From NCBI RefSeq assembly GCF_015330165.1, contig NZ_JADDXT010000002.1, positions 928,504 through 992,503 on the forward strand: a stretch of 64,000 nucleotides of DNA, given 5' to 3'. The notes beneath the pieces were generated by a model. It saw nothing but the letters and a program-made list of their open reading frames with translations. It was not told where the DNA came from and searched no databases. Positions 42,325 through 49,232 of the stretch are shown here, piece after piece (positions within the stretch are counted from its first letter, which is position 1; each line of letters starts with the position of its first letter). The DNA is from Zobellia roscoffensis. GTDB lineage: Bacteria; Bacteroidota; Bacteroidia; Flavobacteriales; Flavobacteriaceae. Made by a program: the position numbers and the translations under genes.

Positions 42325-44805
42325 ATGGTAAACGCTTCTAGAAAATCTAAAAATAAGTTCACCTTAAAGATTGTTACCAGCTATCTAATTTTAGCATTGT
42401 TGGCAGCAGGTGTTGGCTATTTTATTTATACCGAGATACAAACTTATATTTCTACGGAAACTGCAGATGTCAACGATGAGAAATTGCTTCGTACAAGCTC
42501 ATTAATGACCAATCTATACGAAGCGGAAAGCCTGTCTAAACTGGCTTTGCAAAGCAACATAAAAAGTAATTTTGATTCTTATGCGCTCAAGATTGATTCT
42601 ATACAGGTTCAAATTGACACCCTAAAACAATTGATGTTGGGCGAGGAGCAAAAGAATTTATTGGATAGCCTTCAAGTTTTATTGAGCGAAAAAGTAAACA
42701 ATAACAATGAATTACGGGAACTAAAAATCAAGAACAATTCTGCAAACTCTTTGGACAAAGCCCTCAAAGAATTTGAAAAAATTGAAGAATCATTCGGCAA
42801 GTTTTCCGCTGAAAATCTTTTTACAGATTTTGACCAATTATCCCCTAAAGTTCAGAATTCTCTTAGGGACTATGCCATTCTAATCAACAAGAACGCCCCA
42901 AATTCTGACGACAACACTCAAAATGCAGCCTATGTAGATTCTATTTTGAACGTTTCAAAATCTATGCTAAGAAGGGCAAAATTGGCAGATACTAGATCAC
43001 AACGATCCTTAGCGCAGAAAGAAATAGAGGTAAACCGTAATGACCTTGAACTTTCTCGCCAGCTGCAAAATATTATCGCTGCCTTTGAAAAAGAAATTAT
43101 CTCTAGTAGTTATAATACCAGTATCATTAAACGAGAAACACTAAAAAGAACTACCCGAATTGCCGGTATAGCCGCTCTCTTAGGTTTCGTGATTGTTGGT
43201 ATATTCTCTTTCCTAATTACTAGGGACTATTGGAAGGTGCAGACCTACAGAGTGCGATTGGAGAAAGAGAAAAAGTTCTCAGAGTCACTATTAAAAAGTA
43301 GAGAGCAACTAATTTCAACAGTAAGCCATGACCTCCGTACACCTCTAAATACCATTAGTGGTTATTCTGAACTGCTAGAAAGCACCGAACTCTCTCGGAA
43401 ACAAAATGGATATGTAAAAAATGTAAAATCAGCTTCGGAGTATGTAGGCAATTTGGTAAATGATTTATTGGACTTCTCAAAACTGGAAGCAGGAAAGCTC
43501 AAAATTGAAAACGTGCCTTTTATACCAGCACACCTTATTCAAGAAACCGCTGAGAACCTCCAAGCATTACATGCTAACAAAGGACTAAAGCTAGTTCTGG
43601 AAATAGCTCCGCAACTACAACAAACTGTACTGGGAGATCCTTTCAGGATTAGGCAAATACTAACCAACCTTATGGGTAATGCCTTTAAGTTTACTGAGGA
43701 AGGTGAAATTAGGATTACCGCCACTGCCGCAAAAGGCAAAGACAAAGCCATTTCTGCTAAAATTCAGGTATCGGATACTGGCATTGGTATCGCCAAAGAA
43801 AAACAACATCTAATTTTTAAAGAGTTCACACAAGCGGATAACGATACCGACAAAAAATTTGGAGGGCACGGTTTAGGGCTCACCATCTCCAAAAAACTGG
43901 CGGAACTTCTTAAAGGTAAATTAACCCTTGAAAGTAAACTTGGCTCTGGAAGCACATTCTCATTACAGCTACCACTAGAGGTTACAGACGCCGTAGAAAA
44001 ACCAAGTAAAGAGATGCCCTACATGGCACCAAAGCTGCGCATGCTCATTATAGATGATGATACGGCTCTTTTACACATGTTACGCGAACTGGCGGAAAGT
44101 ATGGGTATTACCGCACATACCTTTACTAATTTCCTATCCATTGAAAAAGATTCTCATTTAGCATATGACATTGTACTAACAGATATTCAAATGCCGCAAG
44201 TGACCGGTTTTGAGGTTCTCAAAAAATTACAATCAGGAGATTACAAGCACTATAACGATCAACCTATAGTGGCTATGACCGGAAGAAGAGACTTAGGCCC
44301 GGAAGCTTACATAGGTGTTGGATTTTCTCAGGTATTGCAAAAGCCTTTTTCTAAAGGTGAACTGATTGCAACCCTAAAATTATTAGGCATAGCCACGCAA
44401 AAAGAAGAACCAAAAGAAGAAAAAACAGAGGTAGCCGAGCAAGAACCCAAATTGTATAATCTTGATATTATTCATTCCTTTTTAGGTACAAATGAAGACG
44501 CGATTCAAGACGTATTACGTACATTTTTAAGTGATACAGAAACTAATATGAAACTTCTTGAAGAAACGGTTACTGCTAAGGATTACCCACAAGTAAACCA
44601 AGTTGCTCACCGTATGTTACCCATGTTTAGACAGCTTAAGGTCGAAAACTGTGTATCTATATTAGAAAAAATGGAGCTAGGCACGCCGGAGAATTTTGAC
44701 CCGGATATGCTACTCAATTCACTAAAAGTCTTGAAACACCATGTTAAAGAACTAGTAGCGGAATTGGAAGAGCGCTTAGCTACAAGTCCAGATTATAATG
44801 GTTGA
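42325..44805 (+). CDS. Hybrid sensor histidine kinase (HisKA-HATPase-REC-HPt)
   Basis: An 826-residue membrane kinase from ATG 42325 (a GTG 15 bp upstream is possible). Order: helix ~15-37, a ~240-residue periplasmic helical sensor, helix ~278-297, HisKA with H335 (STVSHDLRTPLNTISGY), HATPase (VLGDPFRIRQILTNLMGNAFKFT; DTGIGIAKE; GHGLGLTISKKL), a receiver with LIIDDD and phospho-Asp in VLTDIQMP, and a C-terminal HPt (VNQVAHRMLPMFRQL). The multi-step layout needs an external response regulator. The convergent NtrC-like gene, sharing 26 bp at the 3' ends, is the obvious candidate. Confidence 0.93.
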   Translation: MVNASRKSKNKFTLKIVTSYLILALLAAGVGYFIYTEIQTYISTETADVNDEKLLRTSSLMTNLYEAESLSKLALQSNIKSNFDSYALKIDSIQVQIDTLKQLMLGEEQKNLLDSLQVLLSEKVNNNNELRELKIKNNSANSLDKALKEFEKIEESFGKFSAENLFTDFDQLSPKVQNSLRDYAILINKNAPNSDDNTQNAAYVDSILNVSKSMLRRAKLADTRSQRSLAQKEIEVNRNDLELSRQLQNIIAAFEKEIISSSYNTSIIKRETLKRTTRIAGIAALLGFVIVGIFSFLITRDYWKVQTYRVRLEKEKKFSESLLKSREQLISTVSHDLRTPLNTISGYSELLESTELSRKQNGYVKNVKSASEYVGNLVNDLLDFSKLEAGKLKIENVPFIPAHLIQETAENLQALHANKGLKLVLEIAPQLQQTVLGDPFRIRQILTNLMGNAFKFTEEGEIRITATAAKGKDKAISAKIQVSDTGIGIAKEKQHLIFKEFTQADNDTDKKFGGHGLGLTISKKLAELLKGKLTLESKLGSGSTFSLQLPLEVTDAVEKPSKEMPYMAPKLRMLIIDDDTALLHMLRELAESMGITAHTFTNFLSIEKDSHLAYDIVLTDIQMPQVTGFEVLKKLQSGDYKHYNDQPIVAMTGRRDLGPEAYIGVGFSQVLQKPFSKGELIATLKLLGIATQKEEPKEEKTEVAEQEPKLYNLDIIHSFLGTNEDAIQDVLRTFLSDTETNMKLLEETVTAKDYPQVNQVAHRMLPMFRQLKVENCVSILEKMELGTPENFDPDMLLNSLKVLKHHVKELVAELEERLATSPDYNG

Positions 44806-46162
44806 TTTTATTGTAAAGCGTTTTTCTTGTCACCTGAAGTAGTTTTGCCGCTTTTGATTTGTTGAAATTCGTCTTTTTCAAGGCTTTAATAATTCGGTCT
44901 TTTTCAAATTCTGATTTGGAAAAGTTCTCAATCGTAGTTTCCTTTTCTTGTGGCTGAAGTACCTCTCTTGGCAAGGCATCCATTTGCACCTCATCTCCCA
45001 TAGTCAGCAAGACGGCACGTTTTACCACGTTCTGTAATTCTCTTAAGTTACCAGGCCAATGGTACTGCTGAAAAGCCTCCCAAACCTCAGCTGAAAATCC
45101 GTCTACACTTTTATCCAAACTAGCATTTGCCTTGTTCAAAAAATTCTCAGCAAACAACATTAAATCTTCAAATCTATCTTCTAAAGAAGGTATTTGGATT
45201 GAAAATTCGTTCAATCTATGAAAAAGGTCTTCTCTAAAAGTTCCTTTTTCCACAGCTTCGGTCAAATCTTCATTGGTAGCAGTAATAATGCGCAAATCCA
45301 CATCAATTTCTTTGGTACTACCTACACGTTTTATTTTTCGCTCTTGAAGCGCTCGAAGCAATTGTATTTGGTTCTCATAAGAGAGGTTACCTACTTCATC
45401 CAAAAATAAAGTTCCCTTATTAGCGGCTTCAAAATTTCCTATTTTATCTTCTACAGCGCCTGTAAAACTTCCTTTTATGTGCCCAAAGAATTCACTAGTT
45501 GCCAGCTCTTTGGGAATTGCACCGCAGTCTACTGCTATAAAATTGAAGTCTTTTCTTTTACTATTGTTATGAATAGCCCTAGCTGTCACTTCTTTACCCG
45601 TACCGCTCTCGCCAGTAATTAAAACTGACATATCTGTAGGGGCTACTAATTTTATATAATCTTCAAGTTTTTTAGAAGCATCACTAACGCCTTTAACTAT
45701 AGTACTCACAACTGTTTTTGAGGCAACTGGTTTTGTACTTATTTTCTCTGGATTTCCATCCAACGCTTGCTCTACATCCGGACTTACTTGGGTTGTGGTT
45801 GTCTCTACTTTTAGAGCATTATCTAAAATCATTACGATTTCATCTGGAGTAAAGGGCTTTGAAATATAATCGAAGGCCCCTTTTTTCATTGCATTAACGG
45901 CCGTACCCACTTCGGCATAACCCGTCATTACCACTACTTGAGTCTTGGGGCTTACCGCTTTTATATCGGTCAATAATTGTATACCGTCATAATCGGGTAA
46001 ACGTAAGTCGGTCAATATCAAATCAAAATTGGTTTTCCCGAATTTTTCTTTGGCATCTGGCGCAGTAAAGCTGGTCTCTACTTCGTAACCGTGTCTTGTC
46101 AAAAACTTTTGGAGCATCTGACAAAATGCGGCATCATCTTCAATGATTAAAAGGTTTGGCAT
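44780..46162 (-). CDS. Sigma-54-dependent response regulator (NtrC family)
   Basis: A 460-residue activator: receiver (1-~120) with phospho-Asp D52 in DLILTDLRLPDYDG; AAA+ domain (~150-390) with Walker A GESGTGKE and the sigma-54 contact loop GSFTGA; and a C-terminal Fis-type HTH (NFNKSKAAKLLQVTRKTLYNKI). The GSFTGA loop shows that it works on sigma-54 promoters. It probably receives phosphate from the convergent hybrid kinase. Immediately upstream on the same strand lies the cluster of five small secreted paralogs whose promoters look sigma-54-like, making them its likely targets. Confidence 0.95.
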   Translation of the reverse strand: MPNLLIIEDDAAFCQMLQKFLTRHGYEVETSFTAPDAKEKFGKTNFDLILTDLRLPDYDGIQLLTDIKAVSPKTQVVVMTGYAEVGTAVNAMKKGAFDYISKPFTPDEIVMILDNALKVETTTTQVSPDVEQALDGNPEKISTKPVASKTVVSTIVKGVSDASKKLEDYIKLVAPTDMSVLITGESGTGKEVTARAIHNNSKRKDFNFIAVDCGAIPKELATSEFFGHIKGSFTGAVEDKIGNFEAANKGTLFLDEVGNLSYENQIQLLRALQERKIKRVGSTKEIDVDLRIITATNEDLTEAVEKGTFREDLFHRLNEFSIQIPSLEDRFEDLMLFAENFLNKANASLDKSVDGFSAEVWEAFQQYHWPGNLRELQNVVKRAVLLTMGDEVQMDALPREVLQPQEKETTIENFSKSEFEKDRIIKALKKTNFNKSKAAKLLQVTRKTLYNKINHYNLDL

Positions 46163-46268
46163 AAAAGCATTCTAGTGTTCTGTATCTATCTACGTAAAAA
46201 TAACACAAGAAAGCTCTTTCTTCTCTAAATTTATCATAAAAGATACTTTTAGAAAGAAGTTAAAACAC

Positions 46269-46301
46269 AAAAAAAGGAACCGTTATAGCACGGTTCCTTT
46301 C
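46269..46301 (-). terminator. Terminator of the three-paralog array
   Basis: AAAGGAACCGT (46273-46283) pairs with ACGGTTCCTTT (46290-46300) with a 6-nt loop; on the minus strand a run of seven T follows. It ends the transcript of the genes at 46343-47409 before the NtrC-like gene. Confidence 0.88.
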
Positions 46302-46342
46302 TCAAAATTGGTTCGGAATTTCTTCCGACAATTTAATACTTC

Positions 46343-46648
46343 TTATTGTTCAACAGCATTACCTTCTTCGTCAACGATAAGTGCTCCTGAAGTACCATCT
46401 TCTAAAGAAACTTCCAATTTGTATTGGTTAGCTTCATTCTTAGCTGCTGCATTAATAGTAGCACCTGGGTAATTAGTTTCAACCATTGCAGTCACTGCCT
46501 CTGGAACTTCTTCTAAAGCTACTTCAGAAAAAGCATCTTGAGCTACGGCTTCTGTTGCTGTTTCAGCAGCTTCTGTTGCTTGCTCTTCTTGAGCAAATGC
46601 AGTTAAACTTCCTAGTGCGAATACAGATGTTATGAATAATTTTTTCAT
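46343..46648 (-). CDS. Small secreted acidic PepSY-like protein, paralog 1
   Basis: A 101-residue exported protein. Signal peptide MKKLFITSVFALGSLTAFAQ, an Ala/Glu/Thr-rich acidic linker (residues 21-45), then a ~55-residue domain (EVPEAVTAMVETNYPGATI, YKLEVSLEDGTSGALIVDEEG). That domain resembles one half of the PepSY-like/DUF2874 fold, seen in small periplasmic proteins of unknown function. It differs from paralog 2 at only 6 of 101 residues, so it is a recent tandem duplicate. Third gene of the 47409-to-46343 array; expected to be controlled by the NtrC-like regulator encoded next to it. Confidence 0.85.
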   Translation of the reverse strand: MKKLFITSVFALGSLTAFAQEEQATEAAETATEAVAQDAFSEVALEEVPEAVTAMVETNYPGATINAAAKNEANQYKLEVSLEDGTSGALIVDEEGNAVEQ

Positions 46649-46717
46649 GATATTATATTTTATATATGTGAATGATTAATAATGTTCTTGTAATTTGGGG
46701 AAATCCTAAGCGAATTC

Positions 46718-47023
46718 TTATTGCTCAATAGCGTTACCTTCTTCGTCAAGGATAAGTGCTCCTGAAGTACCATCTTCTAAAGAAACTTCCAATTTGTACT
46801 GGTTAGCTTCATTTTTAGCTGCTGCGTTAATAGTAGCACCTGGGTAATTAGTTTCAACCATTGCAGTAACTGCTTCCGGAACTTCTTCTAAAGCTACCTC
46901 AGAAAACTCTTCTTGAGCTACGGCTTCAGTTGCTGTATCAACAGCCTCAGTTGCTTGCTCTTCTTGAGCGAATGCAGTTAAACTTCCTAGTGCGAATACA
47001 GATGTAATAAATAATTTCTTCAT
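46718..47023 (-). CDS. Small secreted acidic PepSY-like protein, paralog 2
   Basis: A 101-residue protein with the same signal peptide and domain as paralog 1 (95 of 101 residues identical; differences at 28, 29, 38, 39, 92 and 98). The linker is acidic and Ala/Thr-rich. It is preceded by CACATATATAAAA, also found before paralog 1, so the duplicated unit includes part of the leader. No promoter motif of the TTGGYATC type lies in the 74-bp gap to paralog 3, so co-transcription from upstream of 47409 is likely. Confidence 0.85.
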   Translation of the reverse strand: MKKLFITSVFALGSLTAFAQEEQATEAVDTATEAVAQEEFSEVALEEVPEAVTAMVETNYPGATINAAAKNEANQYKLEVSLEDGTSGALILDEEGNAIEQ

Positions 47024-47097
47024 AATGTTCTATTTTTATATATGTGTATAATTAATGGTAATGTGTTTTTATTTTAATGGGACTCTAAAGCAAATTC

Positions 47098-47409
47098 TTA
47101 TTGCTCAACAGCGTTACCCTCTTCATCAACAATAAGCGCTCCTGAAGTACCATCTTCTAAAGAAACTTCCAACTTGTACTGGTTAGCTTCGTTTTTGTGT
47201 GCTTTGTTGATTGTTGCTCCTGGGTAGTTAGTTTCTACCATTGCAGTTACTGCTTCCGGAACTTCTTCTAAAGCTACTTCAGCAAAAGCATCTTGTTCTT
47301 GAGCTACAGTTTCAGTTGTTGCGTCAACAGCTTCTGTTGCTTGCTCTTCTTGAGCAAATGCAGTTAAACTTCCTAGTGCGAATACTGATGTGATAAATAA
47401 TTTTTTCAT
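47098..47409 (-). CDS. Small secreted acidic PepSY-like protein, paralog 3
   Basis: A 103-residue protein, first in the three-gene array. Signal peptide and C-terminal domain are as in paralogs 1 and 2, with a two-residue longer linker (AQEQDAFAEV) and the substitutions NKAHKNE for NAAAKNE. A -24/-12-like promoter motif lies 48 bp upstream of its ATG. It should be made at the outer side of the inner membrane and act in the periplasm or outside the cell. Partner or ligand unknown. Confidence 0.85.
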   Translation of the reverse strand: MKKLFITSVFALGSLTAFAQEEQATEAVDATTETVAQEQDAFAEVALEEVPEAVTAMVETNYPGATINKAHKNEANQYKLEVSLEDGTSGALIVDEEGNAVEQ

Positions 47410-47456
47410 GATATAAAGGTTTTAAGTTTATTACTAATTGATTTCCCTTTGTATAT

Positions 47457-47473
47457 AGAAAATATGATACCAA
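47457..47473 (-). promoter_or_regulatory. Candidate sigma-54-type promoter A
   Basis: On the minus strand: TTGGTATC-ATAT-TTTCT. It aligns with the sigma-54 consensus TTGGCACG-N4-TTGCW at the GG and C positions with correct spacing; -12 has TC instead of GC. The same motif occurs before paralogs 4 and 5. The ATG of paralog 3 is 48 bp downstream. Confidence 0.55.
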
Positions 47474-47930
47474 CATTCAACAAAATCACAAAATATCTGT
47501 AAATCAATATGTTATGAATTATTTCGATTTTAAAAAGTGTGTATTATTGTGAAATTCTATTTCATTTGGGTAATAATTCCACAGTTATCACTTTACACAA
47601 TTCAATTTTTAATCGAAACGAATTTTTACGCTATAAGCATTCACTTCATTTTTATTTTAAAACTTTTCTCCTTTTACCAATAAACCGCTCCTATAAAAAC
47701 TAAAAATTCCGGTCGAATAAACTCGCCAGAAGGTTCTCTTTTAATACTAGTAAAATGTGGGTTGTGTATTCCTTTTTATTTCAAGAGATTTTATCTAGAA
47801 TAAACCGTTTCAATTCATTTGCAGTAATTGAGCGACGTGGACTCAATTAGTTATAAAAACCATGAGTTTATTAATAATACGTTTTCGACTTATATCTTCA
47901 GTATAGGGGATACACGACATATATAAATAT
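47474..47930. other. Long AT-rich intergenic region with one GTGTGTA box
   Basis: No gene of supportable size is seen in this stretch (part of the 591-bp gap 47410-48000). It contains AAAGTGTGTA at 47534-47543, whose GTGTGTA core (47537-47543) starts 64 bp from promoter A, the same orientation and distance as the box before promoter B. The remainder holds nothing I can name. Confidence 0.5.
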
Positions 47931-47960
47931 AGAAAGGGGCTGCAAATGCAACCCCTTTCT
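47931..47960 (-). terminator. Terminator of paralog 4
   Basis: AGAAAGGGG (47931-47939) pairs with CCCCTTTCT (47952-47960), and TGCA/TGCA extends the stem. It lies 40 bp after the stop codon of the gene at 48001-48318. Confidence 0.8.
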
Positions 47961-48000
47961 GACCAAACCAACTTGATACAAAACAAATAACTCAAGTTAT

Positions 48001-48318
48001 TTACATTTCAATCCAGTTACCATTTTCGTCAGCATATAAAGTACCAGCTGTACCATCTTCTAGAGATACTTCTAATTTGTACTGACTTGCTTCGTTTGAA
48101 TATGCCTTATCTATAGATGCTGTAGGATAGTTTTTAGAAACCGCTGCAGTTACTGCTTCTGGTAATTCGTCAGCAGAAACTTCAGAAAAATCATCTTGAG
48201 TAGCTGCTACTTCCTCTGTTGCTGATGCTTCAACGTTTTCAATTACTGTTACTTCTTCCTGAGCAAAACCTGAAAGACTACCTAGAGCTAAAACTGCTGT
48301 GATAAATATTTTCTTCAT
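48001..48318 (-). CDS. Small secreted acidic PepSY-like protein, paralog 4
   Basis: A 105-residue exported protein starting at ATG 48318 (MKKIFITAVLALGSLSGFAQ). A start further upstream would run into the promoter motif, so it is rejected. The linker is Glu/Val/Ala-rich, and the domain (ELPEAVTAAVSKNYPTASI, YKLEVSLEDGTAGTLYADENG, ending WIEM) is clearly homologous to paralogs 1-3 but diverged. Single-gene unit with its own promoter and terminator. Confidence 0.85.
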   Translation of the reverse strand: MKKIFITAVLALGSLSGFAQEEVTVIENVEASATEEVAATQDDFSEVSADELPEAVTAAVSKNYPTASIDKAYSNEASQYKLEVSLEDGTAGTLYADENGNWIEM

Positions 48319-48355
48319 AATCGTTTTCTTTATTTTAATATTCTGATTAGTGTAT

Positions 48356-48372
48356 AGAAATAATGATACCAA
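48356..48372 (-). promoter_or_regulatory. Candidate sigma-54-type promoter B
   Basis: On the minus strand: TTGGTATC-ATTA-TTTCT, identical to promoter A except for the N4 spacer. It lies 38 bp before the ATG of paralog 4. The same flank (TATAGAAA on the plus strand) is shared with A. Confidence 0.55.
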
Positions 48373-48431
48373 AAACATATTTTTATATAACTATCTGATT
48401 TATAGATTTTTAATTAAAATCACTCGTGTTT

Positions 48432-48482
48432 AAAGTGTGTAATTGTGTGTATTTATAGATAAACATTGTGTAAAATATACAC
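48432..48482. promoter_or_regulatory. GTGTGTA boxes upstream of promoter B
   Basis: GTGTGTA occurs at 48435-48441 and again at 48445-48451, exactly 10 bp apart (one helical turn), and GTGTA-N5-TACAC forms an inverted repeat at 48468-48482. The first box starts 63 bp from promoter B. This is the spacing expected of enhancer-like sites for an NtrC-type activator. Confidence 0.5.
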
Positions 48483-48616
48483 GAAATACCATTTGCTATA
48501 TGAATAACAGGGCTAAACCATTTATTTCAAAAAAAAGAACTGTTTCAAGTTGAATATCTCAAAACCCTACAGCAGTTATGCACCTAACCTCATTTTTCGG
48601 CCGGAAATAAAAAAAA

Positions 48617-48652
48617 CAAAAAGTCCCGTCTTCATATGAAGACGGGACTTTT
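48617..48652 (-). terminator. Terminator of paralog 5
   Basis: AAAAGTCCCGTCTTCAT (48619-48635) is directly followed by its exact reverse complement ATGAAGACGGGACTTTT (48636-48652), flanked by A and T runs, 40 bp after the stop codon of the gene at 48693. Confidence 0.9.
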
Positions 48653-48692
48653 CTACTAACTTTTTAACTATAATAGTTAAATAAGGATACTC

Positions 48693-49007
48693 TTATTTTT
48701 CAATCCAGTTACCTTCAGCGTCAGCGTACAATTCAGCTGTTTCACCATCTTCTTTAGCAACTTCCAATTTGTACTCAGCCTCTTCGTTCATGTAAGCTTG
48801 AGAAATTGTTGCACCTGGGTGAGCAGCTTCTAGAGCTTCAGAGATAGCAGCAGGAACTTCTTCCACAGCTACTTCAGCATATGTATCTTGAGCTTCAGCA
48901 ACCTCAGTTACTTCAGTTGCTACTTCTTCTACTACTGTTTCTTCTTCTTGAGCAAAAGCAGTCATTGTACCTAAAGACAATACTGCAGCAAACATTAAAT
49001 TTTTCAT
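48693..49007 (-). CDS. Small secreted acidic PepSY-like protein, paralog 5
   Basis: A 104-residue exported protein, the most diverged member. Signal peptide MKNLMFAAVLSLGTMTAFAQ, a Glu/Val/Thr-rich linker, and the domain EVPAAISEALEAAHPGATI, YKLEVAKEDGETAELYADAEG with the ending NWIEK. It keeps the (E/D)(V/L)P-A-[IV] start and YKLEV strand of the family. Single-gene unit with its own -24/-12-like motif and GTGTGTA boxes. Confidence 0.85.
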   Translation of the reverse strand: MKNLMFAAVLSLGTMTAFAQEEETVVEEVATEVTEVAEAQDTYAEVAVEEVPAAISEALEAAHPGATISQAYMNEEAEYKLEVAKEDGETAELYADAEGNWIEK

Positions 49008-49057
49008 TTTGTGTGTGTTTTGATGTTATTATTTGTTTTGATAATCATTTAATATAG

Positions 49058-49074
49058 AGAGAAAATGATGCCAA
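49058..49074 (-). promoter_or_regulatory. Candidate sigma-54-type promoter C
   Basis: On the minus strand: TTGGCATC-ATTT-TCTCT. The -24 half (TTGGCA) is closer to the sigma-54 consensus than in A and B. It lies 51 bp before the ATG of paralog 5. Confidence 0.5.
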
Positions 49075-49150
49075 TTAGCTCAACAACACTTTAAAACACT
49101 GACAACCAATACGTTAAACATAGTTTACTGAATAACAGACATGTATACAG

Positions 49151-49192
49151 GTGTGTAAAAACTAAAAAAAGTGTGTAAAAAATACACACTTT
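49151..49192. promoter_or_regulatory. GTGTGTA boxes and perfect palindrome upstream of promoter C
   Basis: GTGTGTA is at 49151-49157 and 49171-49177, exactly 20 bp apart, and AAAGTGTGTA (49168-49177) faces TACACACTTT (49183-49192) as a perfect 10-bp inverted repeat with a 5-nt spacer. The sites start 77 and 97 bp from promoter C, suiting an NtrC-type dimer binding site. Confidence 0.55.
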
Positions 49193-49232
49193 CTAAGTAA
49201 ATAATTATTTGAGTTACTAATATAGCAACCTA

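Noticed and set aside
46343..47409. CRISPR-like or satellite repeat array
   Set aside because: The ~375-bp periodicity is explained by three tandem protein-coding paralogs with intact frames and signal peptides, not by short spaced repeats.
47474..47930. Possible small RNA gene in the long gap before the paralog array
   Set aside because: No promoter-plus-terminator pair could be delimited; the only strong stem-loop (47931-47960) is placed and oriented as the terminator of paralog 4.
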